Shown: positions 33,045-41,327, numbered from the stretch's first letter. The stretch: DNA of 64,000 nucleotides from [Actinomadura] parvosata subsp. kistnae (GCF_900323885.1 NZ_OOHJ01000018.1:310001-374000); one strand, 5' to 3'. The notes: generated by a model not told the origin, from the letters alone. Made by a program: numbers and translations.

Positions 33045-34466
33045 ATGTCCGCACCATCCCCCCGGCGCTGGGCCGCCCTGGCCCTGATCGCCACCGCCCA
33101 GTTCATCGTCATCATGGACACCTCGATCATCGGCGTCGCCCTCCCCCGCATCCAGCAGGACCTGGGCTTCTCCCAGGAGAACCTGTCCTGGGTCTTCAAC
33201 GCCTACGTCGTCGCCTTCGGCGGCCTGCTGCTGCTCGGCGGCCGCCTGTCCGACCTGCTCGGCGCCCGCCGCCTGTTCAGCACCGGCTGGCTGATCCTGC
33301 TCGCCGGCTCCCTGCTGGCCGGCATCGCCCCCGAGGTATGGGTGGAACTGACCGGCCGCGCCGTCCAGGGCATCGGCGCCGCGCTCATCGCCCCGTCCGC
33401 ACTCACCCTGCTCATGATGCTGTTCGGCCACGACCCCAAGGAGCTGACCAAGGCCCTGGCCCTGTACGGCGCCGCCGCCCCGGCCGGCGGCACCGCCGGC
33501 GTCTTCCTCGGCGGCCTCATCACCGAATACCTCAGCTGGCCCTGGGTCTTCTACATCAACATCCCCATCGCGATCGCCGCGCTCCTGGCCACCGGCCCGC
33601 TGATGCCCGCCACCACCTCCACGCGCGGCTCCATCGACGTGCTCGGCACCCTGACCGTCACCCTCGGCCTCGGCACCGCCGTCTACGCCATCGTCCGCGC
33701 CCCCGAAGCCGGCTGGGCCTCCGCCCAGACCTGGATCACCCTGGCCGCCGCCGCAGCCCTGCTCATCGCGTTCATCGCCATCCAGGCCCGCCGCCGCGAG
33801 CCGCTGATGCGCCTGTCCATCTTCCGCACCCCGAACCTGGCCGCCGCCAACCTCACCCAGCTCCTGCTCGGCGGCGCCTGGATCCCGATGTGGTTCTTCC
33901 TCAACCTCTACCTGCAGCAGGTCCTCGGCTACAGCGCCTTCCCCAGCGGCGCCGCCCTGCTCCCGATGACCATCCTCATCATGCTCGGCATGATCGTCCT
34001 CGCTCCCAAGGCCATCGGCCGCTTCGGCCCGAAGACCACCACCGTCACCGGCCTCGCCCTGCTCACCGCCGGCATGGCCTGGCTCTCACTGATCAGCCCG
34101 GACGGCAGCTTCGCCACCGACGTCCTGCCCGCCAGCCTGGTGGCCGCCCTCGGCATGTCGCTGGCCTTCATCCCCTCCCTCGGCACCGCCATCTCCGCCG
34201 CCCGCCCCGAGGAGGGCGGCCTGGCCTCCGGCATCGTCAACACCAGCTACCAGGTCGGCTCCGCCCTCGGCCTGGCCGCCATGACCGCCGTCGCCGCCGC
34301 CAACGGCGCCGACCGGCTCGGCGACCTGCCCGCCCTGACCGACGGCTTCTCCGCCGCGTTCGTCGGAGCCGCCGCCATCGCCCTGGCCGCCGCCCTGCTC
34401 GCCGCCGCCACCCTGCGCACCCGCGCCACCGCACCCGTCGACGACGTCACCGCGTCCCTCAAGTGA
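33045..34466 (+). CDS. MFS exporter, DHA2 type, copper-regulated
   Basis: 473 residues with about 14 membrane helices. MDTSIIGVALPRI in helix 1 and GGRLSDLLGARR (motif A) mark a DHA2-type proton antiporter. It is divergent from csoR and its promoter carries two CsoR-like boxes, so its induction by copper is strongly suggested. The substrate is not evident; copper complexes, copper-binding metabolites or siderophores are possibilities. It is followed by a good terminator. Confidence 0.9.
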   Translation: MSAPSPRRWAALALIATAQFIVIMDTSIIGVALPRIQQDLGFSQENLSWVFNAYVVAFGGLLLLGGRLSDLLGARRLFSTGWLILLAGSLLAGIAPEVWVELTGRAVQGIGAALIAPSALTLLMMLFGHDPKELTKALALYGAAAPAGGTAGVFLGGLITEYLSWPWVFYINIPIAIAALLATGPLMPATTSTRGSIDVLGTLTVTLGLGTAVYAIVRAPEAGWASAQTWITLAAAAALLIAFIAIQARRREPLMRLSIFRTPNLAAANLTQLLLGGAWIPMWFFLNLYLQQVLGYSAFPSGAALLPMTILIMLGMIVLAPKAIGRFGPKTTTVTGLALLTAGMAWLSLISPDGSFATDVLPASLVAALGMSLAFIPSLGTAISAARPEEGGLASGIVNTSYQVGSALGLAAMTAVAAANGADRLGDLPALTDGFSAAFVGAAAIALAAALLAAATLRTRATAPVDDVTASLK

Positions 34467-34493
34467 AGGAGAAACCCCCGCTACGGCAAGAAC

Positions 34494-34534
34494 GGGCCCC
34501 GGCTCCAGCGACCCGCTGGAGGCCGGGGCCTTTT
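34494..34534 (+). terminator. intrinsic terminator of copper-regulated MFS gene
   Basis: Sixteen-base arms starting GGCCCCGG pair with one bulged base around an ACC loop, followed by TTTT (34531-34534). This is close to a textbook intrinsic terminator. Confidence 0.85.
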
Positions 34535-34557
34535 CGCGCCGGTGGCAGAGCGCGGGA

Positions 34558-35196
34558 TCAGGGCTGCTCGTGCCGGTCGAGGCCGAGGGTGGCGAGCAGG
34601 TCCTCGTGGAGCTCGAACCAGACGCGGTGGCAGGAGTCGACGTCGGTGCGGTCCACCCACGCGGCGTCGCCTGACCGGGCGCGGGCGAGTGCCGCCGTGA
34701 AGCGCGTGTCGTAGCCACGGAACCGGGCCAGGGCACTTTCGAGCCGGGCAGCGAGCGGCTTGAGCGCCTGGTCGAGGCCGGCCAGCTCGGTCAGCACCCG
34801 CGCGTCCCAGTCGGGGTCGGAGTGGTCGTTGACGGCCAGCCGGTCGCCGTCGGCGGGCCGGAGCTGCCAGTCGGTGCAGGCCCGCAGCAGGAGCGCGTTC
34901 AGCGGAAGGAACGCGCGGTAGACGTCGCGGACCTCGTCGGCGACGCCGGCGCGGGCGAGCTCGGCGGCGAGCAGGCGCTCGTTCTCCGCCTTGCCGCGCT
35001 CGGTCAGCGACCAGCCTCCGGTGTCACCGAAGGCGACGGTGTGCTGGACCCAGCCGTACGCCTGCGCGTCGAGCAGCACCTCCTTCGTCTCGGCCGCGTC
35101 GAGCCCGTAACGGTGCGCGATGGCCGGCGTGTCGGCGTAGCCGGTGATGCGTACGGCGTGCAGGACCAGCAGGTCGAGCGGGGAGTCGACCGTCAC
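34558..35196 (-). CDS. winged-helix regulator-like protein
   Basis: 212 residues from GTG 35196, overlapping the upstream gene's stop by four bases. Residues 1-75 look like a winged helix (TPAIAHRYGLDAAETKEVL, then a wing ending in SLTERGKAENERLL). The rest is helical with SDPDWDARVLTEL and a tail VDSCHRVWFELHEDLLATLG. It is probably a two-domain regulator encoded with the small HTH protein and divergent from the PEP-dikinase gene. Its ligand is unknown. Confidence 0.65.
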   Translation of the reverse strand: MTVDSPLDLLVLHAVRITGYADTPAIAHRYGLDAAETKEVLLDAQAYGWVQHTVAFGDTGGWSLTERGKAENERLLAAELARAGVADEVRDVYRAFLPLNALLLRACTDWQLRPADGDRLAVNDHSDPDWDARVLTELAGLDQALKPLAARLESALARFRGYDTRFTAALARARSGDAAWVDRTDVDSCHRVWFELHEDLLATLGLDRHEQP

Positions 35197-35588
35197 GAGC
35201 CGGCCTCCTGCCGCGCCGTCAGGCGGGTGAAGTGCTGCTGGCACGCCTGCGGCGAGTTGAACCCCATCACCTGCGCCACCTGCGCCCACGTCAGGCCCGC
35301 GCTCCTGGCGATGAACAGCAGGGCCGACTCCAGCCCCTCCACCTCGGCGCGGGCGGCGGGCAGGAGGGCGAGCGCGCTCAGGATGTCGTCGGGGCTCAGG
35401 TCGGCGTGCCGCCAGACGGCGAACTGCACCAGGTCGACCGCCGACGGCGGCGCGGGCGAGGGCCGCCACGGGCGGGGGTCGAGCGCGGCGGCGCCCGCGT
35501 CCATGAGCCGCCGGCGCGCGCCCTGCTCCCGCTCGGCCTGGGCGTGGTCGCCCTGCGCGCTGTGAGCCTTGTGCTGCTTGCGTGACAT
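35193..35588 (-). CDS. small helix-turn-helix DNA-binding protein
   Basis: 131 residues from ATG 35588. A basic Lys/Gln/His-rich N-terminus precedes a C-terminal helix-turn-helix, LTWAQVAQVMGFNSPQACQQ. ATG 35588 was chosen over ATGs at 35597 and 35600 because a TTGACA/CATGAT promoter would start transcription exactly there and no Shine-Dalgarno is present. It overlaps the next regulator gene and is divergent from the PEP-dikinase gene, whose promoter it may control. Confidence 0.72.
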   Translation of the reverse strand: MSRKQHKAHSAQGDHAQAEREQGARRRLMDAGAAALDPRPWRPSPAPPSAVDLVQFAVWRHADLSPDDILSALALLPAARAEVEGLESALLFIARSAGLTWAQVAQVMGFNSPQACQQHFTRLTARQEAGS

Positions 35589-35595
35589 GCGACTC

Positions 35596-35635
35596 ATCAT
35601 GCAGAATCAACAAATTATTGTCAACAAAATGTTGA
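35596..35635. promoter_or_regulatory. divergent promoter with TCAACAAA repeats and a dyad
   Basis: TCAACAAA occurs at 35607-35614 and 35621-35628. The second copy is also the left arm of a perfect dyad TCAACA-AAA-TGTTGA (35621-35635). On the minus strand TTGACA (35624-35619) and CATGAT (35601-35596) are 17 bases apart and place the start of transcription at ATG 35588. This AT-rich island stands out from its surroundings. Confidence 0.6.
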
Positions 35636-35646
35636 GAGGCGGAGGG

Positions 35647-36927
35647 ATGATCGTTCCCCTTGCGCAGGCCGTCGCCGGCACCTGCGGGGGCAAGGCGGGC
35701 GCGCTCGGCGCGTTGTTGCGGGCGGGACTGCCGGTTCCTGACGGCTTCGTCGTCCCGTTCGCCGCGTACCGCGCCGCCGCGCGCGACCCGGCGGGCTCCG
35801 GCGACCTCACCGCAGAGCTGGCCGGAGAGCTGGCCGAGGCACTGGCCGAGGCACTGGCTGGGCTCGGCGATCCCGTCGTGGCGGTCAGGTCGTCGGCATC
35901 GGGCGAGGACACCGGCCAGGCATCGGCCGCCGGGCAGCACGAGAGCTTCCTCGCCGTGCACGGGGCGGGCGAGGTCGCCGCCGCCGTACGCTCCTGCTGG
36001 GCCTCGCTGTTCTCCGAACGCGCCGTCCACTACCGGGGCACGGCCGGCGGCGACGACCTCGCGATGGCCGTCATCGTCCAGCGCCATCTGGACGCCGAGG
36101 TGTCCGGGGTCATGTTCACCGGGAACCCCACCCGGATCGAGGCGTCCTGGGGGCTCGGGCCCAGCGTCGTCGGCGGCACCGTCACCCCTGACGCCTACGT
36201 CGTCACCGCCGGCGGATCCGTCACCCGTACCGTCGCGAGCAAGCGGACCCGCCTCGACCGGCACGGCACGCGGCTCGTCACGAGCGAGGTGCCCGCCCCC
36301 GCCCGCGACCTGCCGGCACTCGACGACGCGACCGCCATCCGGCTCGCCGGGCTGGGCGAGCGGATCGCCGCCGCGTGCGGCGGGCCGCAGGACATCGAGT
36401 GGGCGATCACCGGCGACCGCATCTGGATCCTGCAAGCCCGGCCGATCACCGCCGCCCTCCCTCCGCCGCCCGGCGAGACACACGCGCCGACCGCACTCCC
36501 GCCTCACGGCGAGACACCGCCTCCGGCCACACTCTCGCCTACCGACGCAGAACACCCGCCGGCCACGCTGCCGCCTTCCGGCGCAGAACATCCGCCGGCC
36601 GCGTTCACCGGCGCGCCGGGCAGTCGCGGGACCGCGACCGGCACTGCGAGGATCGTCCGCGGCCCCGCCGACTTCGCCCGCGTCCGCCCGGGCGACATCC
36701 TGGTCTGCCCCTTCACCGACCCCGCCTGGACCCCGCTGCTGCGCGTCGCCGCCGGCGTCGTCACCGAGACCGGCGGCGTGCTCTCGCACGCCGCGATCGT
36801 CGCCCGCGAGTGCGCCATCCCGGCCGTCCTGGGCGTGCCGGACGCGACGACCGTCCTGCGGGACGGCGCCCTCATCACCGTCGACGGCACCACCGGCACC
36901 GTCACGACCGGCACTGTCACGACCTGA
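35647..36927 (+). CDS. mini PEP-dikinase: ATP-binding plus swivelling His domain
   Basis: 426 residues. Residues 1-275 match the PEP-synthase/pyruvate phosphate dikinase ATP-binding domain (RSSASGED at 81-88, QARPIT at 263-268). Residues 340-426 match the swivelling domain with catalytic H381 in TGGVLSHAAIVARE. The two are joined by a Pro-rich linker (275-320). Rifampin phosphotransferase has the same outer domains but a drug-binding domain of about 400 residues between them; here no acceptor domain exists. An upstream in-frame ATG at 35629 is possible. What it phosphorylates is unknown. Confidence 0.82.
   Translation: MIVPLAQAVAGTCGGKAGALGALLRAGLPVPDGFVVPFAAYRAAARDPAGSGDLTAELAGELAEALAEALAGLGDPVVAVRSSASGEDTGQASAAGQHESFLAVHGAGEVAAAVRSCWASLFSERAVHYRGTAGGDDLAMAVIVQRHLDAEVSGVMFTGNPTRIEASWGLGPSVVGGTVTPDAYVVTAGGSVTRTVASKRTRLDRHGTRLVTSEVPAPARDLPALDDATAIRLAGLGERIAAACGGPQDIEWAITGDRIWILQARPITAALPPPPGETHAPTALPPHGETPPPATLSPTDAEHPPATLPPSGAEHPPAAFTGAPGSRGTATGTARIVRGPADFARVRPGDILVCPFTDPAWTPLLRVAAGVVTETGGVLSHAAIVARECAIPAVLGVPDATTVLRDGALITVDGTTGTVTTGTVTT
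36490..36605 (+). repeat. 42-bp-scale repeats in dikinase linker
   Basis: Imperfect copies of a unit encoding roughly PATLPPSGAEHPP occur three times in a row. They make the Pro-rich hinge between the ATP-binding and swivelling domains. Confidence 0.7.
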
Positions 36928-36981
36928 GAAAGACCCGAGAGGAAGGAGCAGGGAGCGCGACCGCCGCGTTCCCGACCCCCG

Positions 36982-37584
36982 ATGACGACACGACACCTCT
37001 ACCTGGCGCGCCACGGCGCCGCCGACGCGTTCGGGCAGCTCACCGACGCGGGGCGGAAGCAGGCGAGCCTGCTGGGCGAGCGGCTCGCCGGGCTGCCGAT
37101 CGACGCCGTGTGGCATTCGCCGCTGCCGCGCGCCGAGGCGAGCGCGTACGAGCTGGCCCGCCACCTGCCGGACGTGCCGGTGGCCGAGGCCGCCGAGCTG
37201 ACCGACCACGTGCCCTACATCCCTGACCCGGCCGAGACGCCGGCGTCCTGGCTCGGCTTCTTCGACGGTTACGACGCGGCGGAGGCGGCCGAGGGCCGGG
37301 AGCTCGCCGACGCCCTGGTCCAACGGTTCGCGAGGACGCCCGACCGGGACGAGCCCGACACGCACGAGGTGCTGGTGACGCACGCCTACCAGATCGCGTG
37401 GCTGATCCGGCACGCGATGGACGCGCCGCCGTCCCGCTGGCTGGGGTTGAACAGCGCCAACACGGCGCTGACCGTCATCGACTACCGCACCGGCCTGCCT
37501 CCCACGATCGTGATGTTCAACGACATGAGCCACCTCCCGGCCCACCTGCGCTGGACGGGTTTCCCCGCGACCGCGAGGCCCTGA
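36982..37584 (+). CDS. histidine phosphatase family protein
   Basis: 200 residues. The catalytic ARHG motif is at about residue 8 and the second catalytic His lies in VLVTHAYQI, with an Arg in the LPRAEASA segment. Members remove phosphate from small molecules or proteins. It starts 54 bases after the dikinase stop on the same strand, so the two may form a phosphorylation/dephosphorylation pair. It ends just before a large palindrome that probably stops transcription. No close Shine-Dalgarno is visible. Confidence 0.85.
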   Translation: MTTRHLYLARHGAADAFGQLTDAGRKQASLLGERLAGLPIDAVWHSPLPRAEASAYELARHLPDVPVAEAAELTDHVPYIPDPAETPASWLGFFDGYDAAEAAEGRELADALVQRFARTPDRDEPDTHEVLVTHAYQIAWLIRHAMDAPPSRWLGLNSANTALTVIDYRTGLPPTIVMFNDMSHLPAHLRWTGFPATARP

Positions 37585-37602
37585 GCCCGGATATCACCCC
37601 AC

Positions 37603-37644
37603 CACGAAGTCCCGCCGTGCGGCGCCGCACGGCGGGACTTCGTG
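37603..37644. terminator. 42-bp perfect palindrome after histidine phosphatase gene
   Basis: Every base from 37603 to 37644 pairs with its partner around the centre 37623.5, giving 21-base arms with no mismatch. In RNA this forms a long GC hairpin 19 bases after the stop, so a terminator is the simplest reading. Confidence 0.75.
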
Positions 37645-37741
37645 TCAGTGGCCGTCTCAGCGCCATGACGGCCCGGTGTCAGCGGATGCGCCGATGGTGG
37701 GCGCGTGAACGCTCAAGCCGCCCACTATTCGGTGTTGCTAG

Positions 37742-37778
37742 GTACCAGTAGTCAGTGTTACTTTGTACCGGTAGTCAG
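37742..37778 (+). promoter_or_regulatory. direct repeats upstream of padR, likely operator
   Basis: GTACCAGTAGTCAG (37742-37755) and GTACCGGTAGTCAG (37765-37778) match at 13 of 14 bases and start 23 bases apart, about two helical turns. They precede the PadR start by 36 bases, a fitting place for autoregulation. Confidence 0.6.
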
Positions 37779-37813
37779 CACCACCGAGTAGCGGAGAAAG
37801 GGGGAGATACGCC

Positions 37814-38143
37814 ATGGCCACCCTCATGACGGAAATGCTCAAGGGAACGCTGGACGGCATCGTCCTCGCGATCCTGTCCGCCCGGCCCGCCCACGGCTAC
37901 GAGATCACCGCGTGGCTGCGCGGCCGGGGCTTCACCGACATCGCCGAAGGCACCGTCTACGCCCTGCTGGTCAGGGCCGAGCAGCGCGGCCTGGTCGAGG
38001 TGGCGAAGGTCCCGTCGGAGAAGGGGCCGCCGCGCAAGGTCTACTCCCTCAACGCCCGGGGCCGCGACCACCTCGACGAGTTCTGGAAGACCTGGAGCTT
38101 CCTGGCCGAACGGCTCCAGCAGCTGCGCAAAGGAGGCAAGTAG
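37814..38143 (+). CDS. PadR-family transcriptional regulator
   Basis: 109 residues. A winged helix with GTLDGIVLAILSARPAHGYE, the EGTVYALLVRAEQRGLVE recognition region and the wing PPRKVYSLNARG is diagnostic for PadR. The C-terminal helix serves dimerisation. It is the first gene of a five-gene run with DUF1048, an exporter and a P450; PadR proteins often repress such efflux genes and respond to the exported compound. Confidence 0.94.
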   Translation: MATLMTEMLKGTLDGIVLAILSARPAHGYEITAWLRGRGFTDIAEGTVYALLVRAEQRGLVEVAKVPSEKGPPRKVYSLNARGRDHLDEFWKTWSFLAERLQQLRKGGK

Positions 38144-38145
38144 AC

Positions 38146-38538
38146 GTGGCCGACGAACAGAAGAGCCGCTATCTGCACTACCTGGAGCTGGTCACCGGCT
38201 CCCTGGAGGAGAAGAAGCGCTGGCGGCGGTACAAGGCCCGCGTCAAGGGGCTGCCCGGCGCCTACCGCACCGCGGTCGAGGCCCTGGAGCGCTACCTGAT
38301 GCACTTCGGGCCGGCCGACGGCGCCGAAGCGATGACCATGTACGAGGACCTGGCCGACCTGTTCGAGCAGAGCGCGGCCGACCGCACCCCCATCCGCGAC
38401 ATCTTCGGCGACGACCCCGTGGAGTTCGTCGAGGCGTTCATGGCCAACTACCCCCTCGGACAGTACCGGGCCCGCGAGCGCGCCCGCTTCACCAGCGCCA
38501 TCGAGCGCGCCGCGCAAGAGAACAGGACGACGCGATGA
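38146..38538 (+). CDS. DUF1048 family protein
   Basis: 130 residues from GTG 38146, with GGAGG nine bases upstream, two bases after padR. It is a helical protein with LELVTGSLEEKKRWRRYK and DLFEQSAADRTPIRDIFG, hallmarks of DUF1048, which is regularly found next to PadR and ABC exporter genes. Its function is unknown. The stop overlaps the ABC ATPase start by four bases. Confidence 0.85.
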   Translation: MADEQKSRYLHYLELVTGSLEEKKRWRRYKARVKGLPGAYRTAVEALERYLMHFGPADGAEAMTMYEDLADLFEQSAADRTPIRDIFGDDPVEFVEAFMANYPLGQYRARERARFTSAIERAAQENRTTR

Positions 38539-39299
38539 CCACCCAGCAAGCTCCGGCGATCCAGGTGCACGGCCTGGAGAAGGCATACAAGGACCTGCGC
38601 GTGCTGCGCGGCGTGGACTTCGAGGTCGCGCGGGGCAGCATCTTCGCGCTGCTCGGCTCCAACGGAGCCGGCAAGACCACCGCCGTGAAGATCCTGTCCA
38701 CGCTGCTCAAGCCGGACGCCGGCACCGCCCGCGTGAACGGCTTCGACGTCGCCACCCAGGCGGCGGACGTGCGCGAGTCGATCAGCCTGACCGGCCAGTT
38801 CGCCGCCGTGGACGAGATCCTCAGCGGCCGGGAGAACCTGGTGCTGGTCGCCCGCCTGCGCCACCTGCGCAACCCCGGCAGGATCGCCGACGACCTGCTC
38901 GCCCGCTTCTCCCTCACCGACGCGGGCGGCCGCAAGGTGGCCACCTACTCGGGCGGCATGCGCCGCCGCCTCGACATCGCGATGAGCCTCATCGGCGACC
39001 CGCCGGTCATCTTCCTGGACGAGCCCACCACCGGCCTCGACCCGCAGGCCCGCATCGAGGTCTGGCAGGCCGTCAAGGAGCTCGCCGCGAACGGCACCAC
39101 CGTCCTGCTCACCACCCAGTACCTCGACGAGGCCGAGCAGCTCGCCGACCGGATCGCGATCCTGCACGAGGGCCGCATCCTCGTCAACGGCACCCTGGAC
39201 GAGCTCAAGCGGCTGCTGCCGCCCGCCAAGGTCGAGTACGTCGAGAAGCAGCCGACCCTCGAGGACGTCTTCCTCAGCCTCGTCGGCACGAAAGCCTAA
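38535..39299 (+). CDS. ABC exporter ATPase, DrrA-like
   Basis: 254 residues. Walker A GSNGAGKT, the Q-loop in SLTGQFAAVD, the signature YSGGMRRRLDIAMSL, Walker B VIFLDEPTTGLDP and the switch LLTTQYLDEAEQ. The sequence and length match DrrA-type ATPases of antibiotic exporters, here without the long C-terminal extension of DrrA. It is coupled to DUF1048 and followed by its permease. Confidence 0.94.
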   Translation: MTTQQAPAIQVHGLEKAYKDLRVLRGVDFEVARGSIFALLGSNGAGKTTAVKILSTLLKPDAGTARVNGFDVATQAADVRESISLTGQFAAVDEILSGRENLVLVARLRHLRNPGRIADDLLARFSLTDAGGRKVATYSGGMRRRLDIAMSLIGDPPVIFLDEPTTGLDPQARIEVWQAVKELAANGTTVLLTTQYLDEAEQLADRIAILHEGRILVNGTLDELKRLLPPAKVEYVEKQPTLEDVFLSLVGTKA

Positions 39300-39310
39300 G
39301 GAACCCCATC

Positions 39311-40075
39311 ATGAGCAAGCACTTCTTCGGCGACACCGGCGTCCTGCTCGGCCGCTCCCTGCGCCACATCACCCGCAGCCCCGACACCATCATCACCACC
39401 GCGATCATGCCGATCGCCATGATGCTCATGTTCGTCTACGTCTTCGGCGGCGCGATCAACATCGGATCGGGCACGTCGTACGTGAACTACATGCTGCCCG
39501 GCATCCTGCTCATCACCGTCGCCTCGGGCATCGCCTACACCGCCTACCGCCTGTTCATGGACATGCAGGGCGGCATCTTCGAGCGCTTCCAGTCGATGCC
39601 GACCGCCCGCTCGTCGGTGTTGTGGGCACACGTGCTGACCTCGCTGGTCGCCAACCTCGTCTCGCTCGTCGTCGTCATGCTGGTGGCCCTGCTCATGGGC
39701 TTCCGCTCCAGCGCGGGCATCCTCGCCTGGCTGTCGGTGGCGGGCATCCTCATCCTGTTCACCCTCGCGCTGACCTGGATCGCCGTCATCCCCGGCCTGT
39801 CGGCCAAGACCATGGAAGGCGCGAGCGCGTTCTCCTACCCGCTGATCTTCCTGCCCTTCCTCAGCTCGGCGTTCGTGCCCACCGACACCATGCCGACGGT
39901 GCTGCGCGTCTTCGCCGACAACCAGCCGGTCACCTCCATCGTCAACGCCGTGCGCGCCCTGTTCGCCGAGCAGCCCGTCGGCAACGACATCTGGATCGCC
40001 CTGGGCTGGTGCGTCGGCATCCTCGTCGTCGCCTACGCCTTCGCCATGAACGCCTACCGCCGCAAGATCTCCTGA
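39311..40075 (+). CDS. ABC exporter permease, DrrB-like
   Basis: 254 residues with six membrane helices of the ABC-2 type, including IYLF-free helix 1 MPIAMMLMFVYVFGG and the YPLIFLPFLSSAFVP region before the last helices. Together with the preceding ATPase it should export a hydrophobic compound. AAGGA lies upstream of ATG 39311. The P450 gene follows after 14 bases. Confidence 0.92.
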   Translation: MSKHFFGDTGVLLGRSLRHITRSPDTIITTAIMPIAMMLMFVYVFGGAINIGSGTSYVNYMLPGILLITVASGIAYTAYRLFMDMQGGIFERFQSMPTARSSVLWAHVLTSLVANLVSLVVVMLVALLMGFRSSAGILAWLSVAGILILFTLALTWIAVIPGLSAKTMEGASAFSYPLIFLPFLSSAFVPTDTMPTVLRVFADNQPVTSIVNAVRALFAEQPVGNDIWIALGWCVGILVVAYAFAMNAYRRKIS

Positions 40076-40089
40076 AAGGAACCACCTTG

Positions 40090-41289
40090 ATGGACCACAC
40101 CCTCGCCGCCATGCCCACCACCCGCCGGCCCGGCTGCCCGTTCGACCCGCCCCAGGAGCTCGTCGAGGCCCGCGCGCAGAGCCCGATCAGCCGCTTCACC
40201 TTCCCCGACGGCCACCAGGGCTGGGTGGTCACCGGCTACGACCTGGTCCGGCAGGTGCTGGCCGACCCGCGCTTCAGCTCCCGCCGCGAGCTGATGAAGC
40301 ACCACCCGCTCATCGACTACGGCGACATCGAGGTGCCTCCGGCGCCGCCCGGCGAGTTCCTGCTGATGGACGAGCCCCAGCACAGCCGCTACCGCAAACC
40401 GCTGGTCGGCAAGTTCACCGTCCGGCGCATGCGGCTGCTGACCGAGCGGGTCGAGCAGATCACCGCCGAGCACCTGGACGCCATGGAGAAGGCCGGCCCG
40501 TCCGCCGACCTGGTGACCGCCTTCGCCAAGCCGATCCCGGCCATCGTGATCTGCGAGCTGCTCGGCGTCCCGTACGAGGACCGCGGCCGCTTCCAGCACA
40601 ACATCGACCTGTTCCTCGGCGGCGAGGCCGGCGACGAGGAGGTGGGCGCCGCCTACGTCGAGACCCAGCAGTACCTCGCCGAACTCGTCGCCGCCAAGCG
40701 CGCCCATCCCACCGACGACGTGCTCAGCGACCTGCTCGACAGCGACCTGACCGACGAGGAGCTGCAGGGCATGGCCCTGATCCTGCTGTCGGCCGGCTTC
40801 GACACCACCGCCAACATGCTCGCCCTGGGCACCTTCGCCCTCCTGCGGAATCCCGACCAGCTCGCCGCCCTGCGCGCCGACCCCGCCCTCACCGACCAGG
40901 CCGTGGAGGAGCTGCTGCGCTACCTGACCGTCGCCAAGCAGTTCTTCCGGGTCGCGCTGGAGGACGTCGAGCTGGGCGGCCACACCATCAAGGCCGGCAC
41001 GACGCTCATCCTGTCCCTGAGCACCGCCAACCGCGACCCCGAGCGCTTCCGTGACCCGCACGTGCTCGACGTCCACCGGCAGGACGGCGGCCACCTGGCC
41101 TTCAGCCACGGCATCCACCAGTGCCTGGGCCAGCAGCTCGCCCGCGTCGAGATGCGGGTCGCCTTCCCCGCCCTGTTCCACCGCTTCCCCACGCTGCGCC
41201 TGGCCGTGCCCGCCGACCAGGTCGCGCTGCGGCCGGAGACCGCCGACATCTACGGCGTCAAGAGCCTCCCGGTCACCTGGGACGCGTGA
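40090..41289 (+). CDS. cytochrome P450
   Basis: 399 residues. Haem-ligand region FSHGIHQCLG with C345, oxygen-activation motif AGFDTT at 235-240, and ExxR at 274-277 are all intact. Length and lack of a membrane anchor fit a soluble bacterial P450 of the CYP105/107 type, needing ferredoxin partners that are not encoded nearby. AAAGGA lies nine bases before ATG 40090. Its place after an exporter under PadR control suggests oxidation of a xenobiotic or antibiotic before or instead of export. Confidence 0.93.
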   Translation: MDHTLAAMPTTRRPGCPFDPPQELVEARAQSPISRFTFPDGHQGWVVTGYDLVRQVLADPRFSSRRELMKHHPLIDYGDIEVPPAPPGEFLLMDEPQHSRYRKPLVGKFTVRRMRLLTERVEQITAEHLDAMEKAGPSADLVTAFAKPIPAIVICELLGVPYEDRGRFQHNIDLFLGGEAGDEEVGAAYVETQQYLAELVAAKRAHPTDDVLSDLLDSDLTDEELQGMALILLSAGFDTTANMLALGTFALLRNPDQLAALRADPALTDQAVEELLRYLTVAKQFFRVALEDVELGGHTIKAGTTLILSLSTANRDPERFRDPHVLDVHRQDGGHLAFSHGIHQCLGQQLARVEMRVAFPALFHRFPTLRLAVPADQVALRPETADIYGVKSLPVTWDA

Positions 41290-41327
41290 GCGAGGGCTGA
41301 GCACGGCCCGGGCCGGCGCGTAGAGAG

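Noticed and set aside
35647..36927. Rifampin phosphotransferase
   Set aside because: The rifampin-binding domain of about 400 residues between the ATP and His domains is missing.
34558..37545. A 995-codon minus-strand frame joining the winged-helix gene with sequence opposite the dikinase and phosphatase
   Set aside because: Only the last 212 residues look like protein; the rest is antisense to two well-supported genes.
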